Shown piece by piece: positions 53,125 through 63,835 of a stretch of DNA of 64,000 nucleotides. The position numbers and the translations under genes were made by a program. Location of the stretch: NCBI RefSeq assembly GCF_033958435.1, contig NC_134137.1, forward strand, positions 255,858,501 through 255,922,500. The letters are read 5' to 3'. Source of the DNA: Carettochelys insculpta (lineage: Eukaryota > Chordata > Testudines > Carettochelyidae). The notes beneath the pieces were generated by a model. The model saw only the letters and a program-made list of their open reading frames with translations. It had not been told where the DNA came from and did no database searches. Position 1 is the first letter of the stretch. Every line of letters starts with the position of its first letter.

Positions 53125-55550
53125 ACACCCCTCCAACCTCATGCTCTATTTGCAAGGCCTTCAAGCCTAGCACCTTGAAAGACAGAGCTCAACGGCTGAA
53201 GGTACTATTAATGGAATCAGCCTTGCGCCCCAACATTTCCCTGGCAGGAACTCAGAGCACCCTGGCAGCGTCAGTGCCATGAAAGCTCCCGGCGCCGAGA
53301 GCAGGACTCGGCACCTAGTGCCTCCCAGCACCATAAGAGCCAGTCCCCAGTGCCTCACAAGAAGAGGAAACAAGACCAGGATCGATACCAGGAGAGGAGA
53401 GGCGACAGCAATCCTCAGGAGAGTCCACCAGATCACAATGTAACCGGGATCATGAAGTGTGGGCATTGACTCTAGCGCGAGCCCGTGCTCTGCCTGACTG
53501 CCCTCAACACCAGAGGCCTTTAGCGCAGTGCAAGGCCTCCTGCAAATCACAATGCTGCTGCAGACTCTGCACCGGGAGCCTTCATCACCCCAAATACAGG
53601 TATCTGAACTGTCTCTAGGGATCCCGGCATGGTTCCTGACACCGGTGAGGCCCCCGCAAATGGTTGCCTCCCTCGGTGCTTCGCAGCAGACGGTGCAGGG
53701 CACACAGGAACCAATAGGAGCCTCGGGACTCTCCGCACCACCATGATTATCGGCGTCAGAGTCCATGTCAGAGTCGGACTCTTTTTACTCCAGCTCAGCT
53801 TGGAGCAGGAGTACAAGATCATCCCAACGCAGTAGGCCTTGACACTGGCCCCAACGCCCCTCGGAGGGGGAGTGGCAAATGCCCCCCCCCAATGCCCCAC
53901 AATGGCCTTTCTGGACTCCGTGGGCAGATCCATGAGGCATGGGGCAGGCTGTGGGACTCCCAGCTAGGGTGCCCGACACTCCCCAGGTACCGAGATCGGC
54001 ATCAACCGCTTCATTGGGAGCCCTTCCCAGAGACCAGGCGGAGTCATCGGCACCCGCACCAACGATGGCACCAGTGCAGTCAGCACTGACACAAACGTGG
54101 TCACTGCCCCTGCAGGCACCGGGACTTGTGGTGCAGTGAGCGCTAGACCGACAGAACAAATGCCATCCCAGGTGCCAAGTGGCCCCATTGTCACAGCACC
54201 TTACCATAGGCCAATGGGGGCCCTTCACCCCAAGCACTGAGCACAGCACCGCAAACTACGCTGCCAGGGACTCAAATGGAGGTGCCTAAACTCCCCACAG
54301 CGAGGGGCTTGGAGAGCACGATGCCCTCGTCCTCCCCAGATGAGGCGTTGGCTGGATCCTCTGCATCCCCAGTACTGGAGGATGGAGGAGCATACTAACA
54401 GTTATTGAGAAGGGTGGCCCAGAGTCTGGGGGTGCAGGTGGAAGAGGTCAGGGATGAAATAGACCCTGTTACAAATAGTCTCTCAACATCTAGACCTGCC
54501 AGGGTGGCACTGCCTATTATAAAGACAATTGCCAACACAGCGAAGACAATGTGGCAAGCCCCGGCCTCAGCCTTACCCATGGCTAAAAAAAATGGGCGCT
54601 AGTATTTCGTCCCAGCCCAGGGCAATGAACATCTGCTCAACCACCCCGCCCCCCCGATTCCCTGGTCATGGATGCTGTGAACAAGAGGGAGAAACAGGGG
54701 GTCCAGGGGCCCTCCCCTAAAAACAAGGAGGCCAAACGCTTAGACCTGTATGGTAAGAAAGTTTATTCTACAGGTGGCCTCCAGTTGAAAATTGCTAACC
54801 AGCAAGCCATGGTTAGCTGATATGCGTATAAAACAGCCAGCTCCATGGACTGTTTCACTGAGCTGCTCCCGCCAGAGACCAAGTCGGATGTTAAAGCCCT
54901 GGTGGAGGAGCAGAGACTCATATCTAGAGCAGAACTACAGGTCCTGCTAGATGCAGCGGATGTGGCCACCAGGGTCATCACCTTGGGTATAGCCACGAGA
55001 AGGGGACATGGCTTCAGGTCTCGGGACTCTCACAGGAAGTGCAGCAGTCCATACAGGACCTCCCCTTCAACTCCCCTCCCTATTTTCAGAGAAAACCGAT
55101 AAGAGGCTTCAAAGCATTAAAGACTCATAGACCACCCTATGCTCACTGGGTTTCTATACACCGGCGACCCAGAGGAGACACTTCACCCCAAGGCCCCAGT
55201 TCAGACAGTTCCCACAACAACAACGGGATGGAAACAGGAGAAGGGGCCACCATAATCGGAGATATCAGGGCCACCAGACACAGGAGCAGAGCCACAAAAA
55301 ACCCCCACCGGGGTCTGAACACCAGTTTTGATAGGGCGGTCAGGAGAGACACATTGGCCACCCCCACAGTTCCAGCTCAGTATTTATTTTCATCCCACCT
55401 ATCCCCATTCTACCATGCACGGTGCAGCATAACTTTGGACCAGTGGGCCCTCTGCACGGTAGAAAAGGGATATGTTATCCAGTTTTCTTCTTACCCCCTA
55501 TATTTCAAATGCTCCAGGTGCTCAGCTCCACTTCTACACTTCTGTCACTA
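53125..55550 (+). pseudogene. Divergent DIRS copy D: gag and start of RT, plus strand
   Basis: Plus-strand pieces align in order with copy B. At 53125-53260 they read CSICKAFKPSTLKDRAQRLK and VLLMESALRPN (B: CSFCAKLTARARKDREMRLK). About 54403-54600 is the VALPIIKTIANTAKTMWQAP region. At 54845-55100 they read SMDCFTELLPPETKSDVKAL (B: TSLMDSLPDDKKPVLKAI). At 55380-55500 they read LSPFYHARCSITLDQWALCT and EKGYVIQF, the very start of RT. Many shifts and stops. Divergence from A-C is large, so this is another family. It is cut off where the MITE at 55551 begins, with no RT palm, RNase H or recombinase beyond. Confidence 0.78.
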
Positions 55551-55871
55551 CAGTAAACTCTTTCATACCTAGCATTCTATCATCCAGAACTCTCAAATAA
55601 CCAGGATTTTACCCATAAGTAAATTTTAGTTACATTTTCCATAAGTATAATGAAAGTAAATACAAATAAATACAGCAAATACAGTGTAAGTTTACAATGT
55701 ACAATACCATTGTTGTTGGTAAATAAAGTACTCTGCATACATTTGTTTAATATCTAATCTTGTTTTTCTTCAGTGTTATGCATTGCTATGTGTACCTCTA
55801 TAATGTCCAGAATATTTGAATATCCAGCAACCTCCCAGTCTCAGGGCTGCTGGATATGAAAGAATTTACTG
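55551..55871. mobile_element. Tigger/pogo-like MITE with TA target duplication
   Basis: 321 bp. The left end CAGTAAACTCTTTCATA matches the reverse complement of the right end (CAGTAAATTCTTTCATATCC). TA lies directly on both sides (55549-55550, 55872-55873). CAGTA ends and TA targets are typical of Tigger-type Tc1/mariner elements. It sits at the break point of DIRS copy D. Confidence 0.75.
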
Positions 55872-55957
55872 TATCATAGTGAATTTTATTCTTCAGTATC
55901 TTCCAGCCAAGACTGGAGCTATATTTGTAATGTAAGAAAACTAAGCTGATTTTTCAT

Positions 55958-55963
55958 TTTATT
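55958..55963 (-). promoter_or_regulatory. Polyadenylation signal AATAAA
   Basis: An AATAAA hexamer on the minus strand about 78 bases after the stop codon of the candidate terminal exon 56041-56267. It is followed by a T-rich stretch on that strand (AGTTTTCTTAC). Confidence 0.45.
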
Positions 55964-56040
55964 TATATATAGATAGCTTTTCAGCTCTAAAAGCATGAAG
56001 AGATGACAAGATTGAGGTCTTCTCCCATTACAAGTCACCT

Positions 56041-56267
56041 TTAACTACATGATCTATTTTCGTCCTTGCTGTAGGGCAGCAAATATTTGCTGTAATGAGA
56101 TTTCAGGCACTGAATTTTAAATAATGGAAAGTTTTCCATGTGAACTTTTAAAGTGCCATATTCTTCATAAAACAAAGCATATGTCACAGTTTCTACATTC
56201 TCAAACAAACAATGTGTACAATTTCTTTCATCACAAAGGATCTCCAAGCATCTTGGTGCAGCAACAA
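56041..56267 (-). CDS. Candidate terminal coding exon, unidentified host gene
   Basis: A long pyrimidine tract (CTCTCTCCCTTTTTCTGCTG) leads to an AG at 56268. Then two bases complete a Val codon, 74 codons are open, and TAA follows. The peptide begins VVAAPRCLEILCDERNCTHC and includes LFENVETVTYALFYEEYGTL, then KVHMENFPLFKIQ. The two cysteine pairs are suggestive but I cannot name the fold. The entry phase fits the exit phase of 63836-64000, and AATAAA follows. The intron would be about 7.6 kb and hold the CR1 at 58775 and two foldback elements. Confidence 0.55.
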
Positions 56268-56349
56268 CTTCCGAGTTGAGTGAGCAGCAGAAAAAGGGAG
56301 AGAGCACACCAAGTAACAATGGGGAGAGGAACATATAGGCCCACTAAGT

Positions 56350-57010
56350 ATGGCCAGAACTCAAACTGAGCTGGCCTGCTGTTGTTTGGAGAAAAGTAAT
56401 CTTTACTTTGGAAATCCAGCTTGGGCTACATATCCAAGATCTAGTTTAAAACAAAATCTCACACACACGTACTGCTGAGAAGAAAACTTTTCAAGTATGA
56501 CGGTGTTACAACAAGTTAGTGGGATCAGCTTAGAAGGTAAAAGAGCACAGAAGAAGAAAAATTGAGGAGCTTGCGCAGGCTTGTTTAGTTAGAAAAAAAG
56601 ATGAGGAGAGTCAGGATGAAATTTCAATAAAGTGCATTTAAAATGCAAAAATTACTAAGTTTTACAAGAAATTCTATAGACTAGCAAGTCTTGAGAACAC
56701 CAGAAATTAAATTTCTACACAGCCATACTCTAAACAACTTCATAAAGCACGACACTAAGAATAAACAGCAAGTATGAATTGCTATGATGGCCTTGATTGT
56801 ACTTGTATTTGACACAGTCACCCAAGCTGTAACAGGTTCAGTGCAAACCTACGAAGCACAAGGTCAACTACAATTTAACCCACCGTTACATCCAGGGGAA
56901 TGATTTTTTACTACAAGTTACTAGATTTTTTTTTTTTTTTTTAAATCTAGTCCAGTAAGATCTAGCTACATGCAAGTGAAAACAATATAAATGGAGTGAT
57001 TATGCTTGAA
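56350..57010. other. No recognisable gene
   Basis: AT-rich sequence with a T run at 56927-56943. Confidence 0.4.
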
Positions 57011-57018
57011 AAAAAATG

Positions 57019-57062
57019 GTTACTCACCATTGTAACTATTGTTTGTGATGTGTTGCTCAAAC
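57019..57062 (-). repeat. Isolated DIRS-like 3' terminal fragment
   Basis: GGTTACTCACCATTGTAACT followed by ATTGTTTGTGATGTGTTGCT parallels the left border of copies A and B (GTTACTCACCGTAGTAACGG, then GGTTCTTCGAGATGTGT). Only about 45 bp is recognisable. Confidence 0.5.
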
Positions 57063-57378
57063 GCACCTAACTCAAATAGATGGGAGCAAGCATTCAAAGA
57101 AGAAATCAAGAATATATTCAGACATGAACACATTCAGGACAGTTTAGGAAAAACAAGTCATTTTTCACCTGTGCTAGCACAGAGCTGTTCAACTGTTCAA
57201 AATAGCATAAACAAAGTTGAAAGACAAAAAAATTCAATTAAACATAGATGACACACTGGATAACTCCATAGATGTCCAAAAGCATTAGCAATTTTGATTA
57301 TTAGTCTCCTACTAGAGCAGTAAGTATTTGCCTCTGCCACAAACAAGATGCTAGTTTTATTAAATCAATGGTCTAACC

Positions 57379-57480
57379 CAGCAGTTCTCAAATTGGGTCA
57401 AGATCCCAAAGTGGGTCATGACCCCATTTTAATGGGATTTCAAGGGCTGCCAGACTTGCTGAACATTTGCAGGGCATTAA
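57379..57480 (+). mobile_element. hAT-like element fragment
   Basis: CAGCAGTTCTCAAATTGGGT, then ATCCCAAAGTGGGTCATGAC and CCCATTTTAATGGGAT, is the start of a widespread hAT-type element. The right end was not found. Confidence 0.5.
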
Positions 57481-57489
57481 GAAAACTAA

Positions 57490-58530
57490 TTTTCACAAAA
57501 GCTGAATTCATACTCTCAAAAGAAACTATTCACATTTGCTATTCCTGGATGGTGTGTAACTGGAATTCAACTTCAGTCTGCATCTGCATAGTGTCACTTT
57601 CTAGGGCATAATCCAATCAGAGCTTAAAAGCCATATATAAATTGGCCTGCCTAGTATTCAAAACCTCCAAGAAGCCTACACATTCTACAGGAAATGGCAC
57701 TGGTGATTTATTAAATGGCACTCTTTACTGATCCATTCCCCTGGAGTGGTTAAATGGGGTATTTTTCAGAAGATGGAGTGTTACATTTTGACCAAATTCC
57801 ATCCGCTGTGATAACTACCTGTACAACCTCCTCAAGTTTCTGTTCATAGATTTTCTAACCCAAACTCCTGCGATTCTGTGTGGTTCAACAGCTGCCCCAT
57901 TCCACCAGAGAACTGAATTAGTCCCTACTGTAAATATAGGCTATTTATATAACTCTTATATTATAAAGTACTTTGTGATCCTGAAGAAAACATTAAAACA
58001 CTTATTCTGGCAGTCACAGTCTGTCAGAGCCTAAAGAGATATGCTCTTTGCTTTGTAGAGATAAAAATCAAACCTTTCTGAAATATCAGGCCTCAGGGAT
58101 GAAGAGACCATTAACAGCTGCAGAATATACACTCTTTGAAAAGAACGCTTTTTCCTTATGAGCTTAGGGTATGTCAACCTGCATTTTCTTAAAATATATT
58201 CTCTAAGGAGAGATATAGAAGCCCCTACACAAATAAAACAAACATAAATACTCTATTTAGACTTGCAAACAAAAATTAAGTTTCTTGGCTCAAACTTCTC
58301 ATTAACAAGACAGCTATTTAATAATGCTTAGACCATTAAAAAGTTTTCCTTAAACAAAAAAAAAAAAAATCAGGCCTCTCTAACAATACTGTCACATCCC
58401 AGTTACCCTACAGACAGGCTAAACATATCATAGTTGAAACTATTTAAATGCCTTAAAACATTGTGTATGAAGGAAACCCATCATCAGTTTGATAGGTTCA
58501 ATGCAATTTAGAATGTTACTACATCTTGTT
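57490..58530. other. No recognisable gene
   Basis: AT-rich and featureless apart from an A run near 58356-58369. Confidence 0.4.
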
Positions 58531-58538
58531 TTGAAGTT

Positions 58539-58735
58539 ACAGGTTGAACCTCTCTAGTTCAGTACCCCTGGGACCTGACCAGTGCCGAACAAGAGAGTTT
58601 GTCGGACCACAGGAGGTCAATATTGTTTCACAGTATTACCAGTACTTGCACTGCTTACCGGGTCTTAAAAGACATTTTAAGGGTAAATTGCACCTAAATA
58701 ACAGCACAGCACACTGACAGCCAGGACAGGTGGCT
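58539..58735. mobile_element. Half copy of the ACAGGTT-ended MITE
   Basis: Starts ACAGGTTGAACCTCTCTAGT and follows the order of 36466-36700 (GGAGGTCAATATTGT, CAGTACTTGCACTGCTTA). It stops near the CR1 5' end without the right terminus. Confidence 0.55.
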
Positions 58736-58785
58736 ATAAACAAACATTACAAAGAAACAATATTCAGTGTGGAAGGTGCCTGCTG

Positions 58786-59648
58786 GTGGAATCTCCGAGA
58801 CGGCAAGTGGGGGAGCTACAGGAGGAGGTTGCCAGGTTGAGGAGTATCCGAGTCCATGAGCAGTTCCTGGATAGTATTCAGGTGGAGACTGCGGAGGTAA
58901 CTGTCCCAGTGCACAGGACGGCTGATAAACCACTGGAGGAGGTGGACCAGGGTGGACACTGGCAGCTGGTTACTTCTCGCAGCGGGCTGTGTTCCACCCC
59001 TGCTCAGAAGCCTCCCACCATGGTACTGGAAAACTGTTATGCTGTACTCGATACAGGAGACCAAGAATTACCCCGTACAGAAGAGGAGAAGCCTCGTAGC
59101 CCCAAGGCTGGGAAGTCTACTGCCACCCCTGCAAGAAGGAAACAGAGTAGTGGTGGTTGGAGACTCTCTTCTGAGGGGGGACGGAGGCGCCCATCTGTCA
59201 CCCTGACATTTCCTCTCAGGAGGTGTGCTGCCTACCAGGGGCCCATATCCAAGACGTTACGCAGGCATTGTCGAGGATTATCCAGCCCTCTGACTACTAT
59301 CCCATGCTTCTCATCCATGTGGGCACTAACGATACTGCAAGGTGTGATGCTGAGCAGGTCAAGAGTGACTTCAGGGCTCTGGGGGCATGGGTCAGGGAGT
59401 TTGGGGCGCAGGTGGTATTCTCTTCAGTCCTGCCTGTCAGAGGTAGGGGCCCAGGCAGAGACAGGTGTATCCTGGAGGTGAATGCTTGGTTGCGTAGATG
59501 GTGTCGCCAGGAAGGCTTTGGTTTCTTCGACCACGGGATCCTTTTCCGGGAAGGACTGCTAGGCAGAGATGGCATTCACTTTTCGAGGAGGGGTAAGACC
59601 ATATTCGGACACAGGCTGGCTAACCTAGTGAGGAGGGCTTTAAACTAG
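58786..59648 (+). pseudogene. CR1 ORF1 with SGNH-esterase domain, frameshifted
   Basis: The N-terminal part (QVGELQEEVARLRSIRVHEQ) is a short coiled-coil-like segment. The esterase follows in three blocks. GDS is in VVVVGDSLLRG near 59150. The Asn block is in MLLIHVGTNDTARCD near 59310. The Asp-x-x-His block is in LLGRDGIHFSRRGK near 59560-59600. Ser, Gly/Asn, Asp and His are all present, but the GDS block and the rest are in different frames, so the protein is split near 59200. Confidence 0.85.
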
Positions 59649-59731
59649 GTTCGACAGGGGCAGGGGAGCAAAGCCTGCAGGTAAGTGGAGAGCATGGATA
59701 CCTGGGAGATGAACTTGAAATGTGAAGGAGT

Positions 59732-60980
59732 ATGGGCTACACTGGGAGAGTAAAAAGAGGGCCAGGGCAAAACTGGGAGGCAAGACCAAATCAATGTCTG
59801 AGATGCCTATATACAAATGCAAGAAGTATGGGAAATAAACAAGAAGAACTGGAAGTACTAATAAATGAATACAACTATGATATTGTTGGCATCACAGAAA
59901 CTCGGTGGGATAATACTCATGATTGGAATGTTAGTAGTGAAGGGTACAGCCTGCTTAGGAAGGACAGACAGGGAAAGAAGGGAGGAGGTGTTGCCTTGTA
60001 TATTAAAAATGTACACACTTGGACAGAGGTGGAGATGGACGTAGGAGATGGACGGGTTGAAAGTCTCTGGGTTAGACTCAAAGGAGTAAAAAACCAAGGA
60101 TGAGGTCCTACTAGGAGTCTACTACAGGTCCCCAAGCCAGGTGGAAGAGGCTTTCTTTAAACAGCTAACAAAATCATCCAGGGCCCAGAATTTGGTGGTG
60201 ATGGGGGACTTCAACTATCCAGGTATATGTTGGGAAACTAATACAGCAGGGGACAGACTGTCCAATAAATTCTTGGATTGCATTGCAGACAACTTTTTAT
60301 TCCAAAAGGTTGAAAAAGCTACCAGGGAGGAAGCTGTTCTAGATTTAATTTTAACAAATAGGGAGGAAATTATTGAGAATTTGAAAGTGGAAGGATGCTT
60401 GGGTGAAAGTGATCAGGAAATCATAGAGTTCACAATTCTAAGGAAGGGTAGAAGGGAAAACAGTACAATAGAGAAAATGGATTTCAGGAAGGCAGATTTT
60501 GGTAAACTCAGACAGCTGGTAGGTAAGGTCCCTTGGGAAGCTAAACTGAGGGGAAAAACGGCTGAGGAGAGTTGGCAGTTTTTCAAAGGGACATTATTAA
60601 GGGCCCAAAAGCAAGCTATCCTGCCGCGTAGGAAAGATAGAAAACATGGCAAAAGACTGCCTTGGCTTACCCAGGAGATCTTGCATGATCTCAAAATAAA
60701 AAAGGAATCGTATAAGAAATGGAAACTAGGACAAATTACAACGGATGAATATAGGCAAACATGAGCATGCAGGAGCAAGATTAGAAAGGCTAAGGCACAA
60801 AATGAGCTCAAGCTAGCTACAAGCATAAAGGGAAACAAGAAGGCTTTTTATAAATACATTGGTAACAAGGAGGAAGACCAAGGAGAGGGTAGGGCCATTG
60901 GTCAGTGAGGAGGGAGAAACAGTAACAGGGAATTTGGAAATGGCAGAGATGTTTAATAATTTCTTTCTTTCGGTCTTCAC
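59732..60980 (+). pseudogene. CR1 ORF2 endonuclease domain, frameshifted, catalytic His changed
   Basis: An apurinic-type endonuclease: Asn and Glu blocks in LYTNARSMGNKQEEL and DIVGITETRWD, then GGGVALYIK, then a shift at an A run near 60093. After it come [20 protein letters not shown] (the Asp-x-Asn block), and [11 protein letters not shown] at 60402-60434. The last block should be Ser-Asp-His; here codon CAG at 60414-60416 gives Gln. A stop follows at about 60763 and the linker continues in decayed form. No RT remains. Confidence 0.87.
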
Positions 60981-61089
60981 TGAGAAATCTGAAGGAATGC
61001 CTGACAGAGAATGCCAGTGAAAAAGGGGTAGGTTTAGAAGTTGAAATAAGAAAAGAACAAATTAAGATTTACTTAGATTACTGCAGATT

Positions 61090-62790
61090 ATGAGAGAAAA
61101 CTAACTCATGTATGCCTTAGTCCCTCATTGTAGGTATCAGATTCTAACAAACTGTCAAAATGGGCCAGGAAGGCTTGAAACAGAATGCTACCCAAGTTCC
61201 TTAGAAATAACCTTCAGTTTAAAATTGTCAGTCTTAATCCATCTGGCACACATCATCTATATGTGCTAGTATTAAATGTTCTCATTTATAAGTCTTTATA
61301 AATAAGAATGAGCCTTTGCTGTCCAAGGGATTTCAGTCACTCAAAAGTTCGCAGGCAGCTTAAATCATAAAATGTATAATTCACATAAAAAAAAAAAACA
61401 TAGCTGTAACTAATATTCTACATTTTGCTTTTTGTTTTATATGCCACATAATTGCTAGCTATTTAGAGATGTCTGTGTTATAAGATAAAGGTGTTTTGTT
61501 ATTACCTTAGAGTGAGACTTTGCAGGCCTTTTCTATTTCATATCAAAAATGTATGCTAAGAGACTGAAGTATTTCCAAAAACATTAAATTATTTCAGCAC
61601 CTTTTCTTGCACAATATACCCCTACTAATCTACAGTATCATATTAATGAAAAATGGGGACATACTGCAAATATGAACAGTGCATAAAGGTCATTCAAATT
61701 TTGCTGCACTCTTGAAAGAATAGCTTTCCTTTTTAAAACAATGCTAAATCAGCGATCCTCATTCTACAGGGGAAAAACTTTTTTCGCTCTTGCAAACCAA
61801 TCTACATTTTAGTGAAATATATGGTGAAATATAGGTTTTATATGCTAGTCAGAGGGCTGAGCATATTCTCAATGTTAGCGGAAACAAAAAGTAATGCAGC
61901 TCCTCTCACACACTATCCCATCGCACCTTTATACGCAGTCTAAAGCACCACTGAACTATTTTGAATACTAACCATTACTTCATGATTGCAAAATGTCTTT
62001 AAAACCCACTCTTCCTAGATTAGACCTGCACAGGAAATTATTGCAATAGCCCACACAACCAAGGTCACCAAAAGAGAAAATGCATATACCATTTCATAAA
62101 ATTAGCATTCAATAATATAGCAGGGTTATGCATGCAAAAGTATGGTCATGTCAGATGGATAAATAAGAAAATGTATAGGTAAATATCATATGTATTCTGA
62201 ACCGCCACACACAGCAATGCCTTCCTTCAGAGAAAAAACACGGATTTCAGAAATTTACCTACTGCACTTAACATCTAATCACAGGCAGTGTGCTATAGCA
62301 AACTGGGTCAGGACACTGAGAAAGACTGCAGAATACCTGTGTTCTGAAATACTGTAGTTATCCAATACCACAGAATTCTGCTCAGGATAGAGAATGAGAC
62401 AGAAACATCATTTCACTGAACAGAAGTTAAAGACAAGATTACTCAAGATTAGTCACTGGAGTACCTTTTCCCTTGTAAATATGCTCTTGCCAGAAAAAAA
62501 GAAAAGAAGGAAAAAAAAAAAACTCCTCTGCCTTTTTGATGATGCTGGGCTCAAATCCAAACCCAATGATTAACTGAATTTTAAACATTCTATATTTGAA
62601 TCAATGCACATACACATTTAAGTAGCTGAGACCATTAACATCAGTTTTATCACCACAGAAAAATTGTTTTGCTGCATAATCATTTCTCCCCTGAGAATCC
62701 TAATTTGCATGTTGTAAACAAAAAATCTTTTAAAAACTACATTTTTGAGCTTCCTCTATAATGCAATGTATAGTCACCAAAACAGGTAAT
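61090..62790. other. No recognisable gene
   Basis: AT-rich sequence, probably intronic to the candidate gene whose exons flank it. Confidence 0.4.
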
Positions 62791-62794
62791 CATA

Positions 62795-63198
62795 GGCTAT
62801 GTCTACACTATCCCAAAACTTCGAAATGGCCATGCAAATGGCCATTTCGAAGTTTACTAATGAAGCACTGAAATACATATTCAGCGCCTCATTAGAACGC
62901 CGGCAGCTGCAGCACTTCGAAATTGACGCAGCTCACCACTGCGCAGCTCATCCAGACGGGGCTCCTTTTCGAAAGGACCCCACCTACTTCAAAATCCCCT
63001 TATTCCTAACTGCAGATAGGAATAAGAGGATTTCGAAGTTGCCGAGCTGCGCGGTGGTGAGCCGTGTCAATTTCGAAGAACTGAGGCTGCTGGCATTCTA
63101 ATGAGGCGCTGAATATGTATTTCAGCGCTTCATTAGTAAACTTCAAAATGGCCATTTGCATGACCATTTCAAAGCTTTGGGATAGCGTAGACACGGCC
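62795..63198. mobile_element. Foldback element, sibling of 22663-23098
   Basis: 404 bp. The left terminus GGCTATGTCTACACTATCCC and right GGGATAGCGTAGACACGGCC pair. The arms share CTTCGAAATGGCCATGCAAA, GTTTACTAATGAAGC and GGGGCTCCTTTTCGAAAGGA with the 22663 element, but with more differences between arms. Flanked by ATA (62792-62794, 63199-63201), again a 3-bp duplication. Confidence 0.85.
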
Positions 63199-63248
63199 AT
63201 AATGTTTAACTGAGGCATAGAAAATGAAAAGGGAAAAGAAATCACCAT

Positions 63249-63508
63249 GGGTGTGTCTACACTTGCATTCCTCTTTTGAATGAGGCATGCAAATGAGGTG
63301 TAAATTTGCATATTTGGAACCTCATTTGCATATTCTAATTTCAAAAGCAAGCCAGTGTAGACTCTGCTCTTTCAAAAGTAAACCCCATCTTCGAAAGAAT
63401 CCTTCTTCCCATTATCTCATGAGAATATGCAAATGAGGTGCCAAATATGCAAATTTATACATATTTGCATACCTCTTTCGAAAGAGGAATGCAAGTGTAG
63501 ACACATCC
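63249..63508. mobile_element. Shorter foldback element with AAATGAGG blocks
   Basis: 260 bp. GGGTGTGTCTACACTTGCAT pairs with ATGCAAGTGTAGACACATCC. Inner mirrored blocks are TGCAAATGAGGTGTAAATTT with GCAAATTTATACATATTTGC, and ATGCAAATGAGGTGCC. It is flanked by CAT (63246-63248, 63509-63511). It lies only 50 bp from the previous element. Confidence 0.78.
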
Positions 63509-63835
63509 CATATCTTATAGCATCAGTGATTGTTATGACTAAATATAGCTTAGCAACTGCAAACTAAAGAAAAAATATATCAATTTTTAAATTGACTTTT
63601 CTGTGCCAAATATGAATCTGTTTTTTTGTTTTTTAAAGAAAACATTAACACTTTACTTAATAAAAGTTCTCTCACAAACACCCACACACCTGAACAGCTA
63701 ACATTTTTTTGTTGCCTGTATAAAGTTTTAGAAATTAAAATGTATATGTCACACCATGATGGATAGAAGGACACTACACCCAGCTTTCTCAGTGATCGCT
63801 TTAAATAATCTGAAAAGACGCTAACATTAACTTAC

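Larger units (their letters stand above)
58775..61085 (+). mobile_element. CR1 LINE, 5' two-thirds, lacking the RT
   Basis: Contains ORF1 with esterase domain and ORF2 with endonuclease plus the linker region (SVFTEKSEG near 60975). Homology stops around 61085 before any RT block. CR1 copies are usually truncated at the 5' end, so a 3'-truncated copy is unusual and suggests a later deletion. Orientation is opposite to the neighbouring candidate host exons. Confidence 0.85.
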
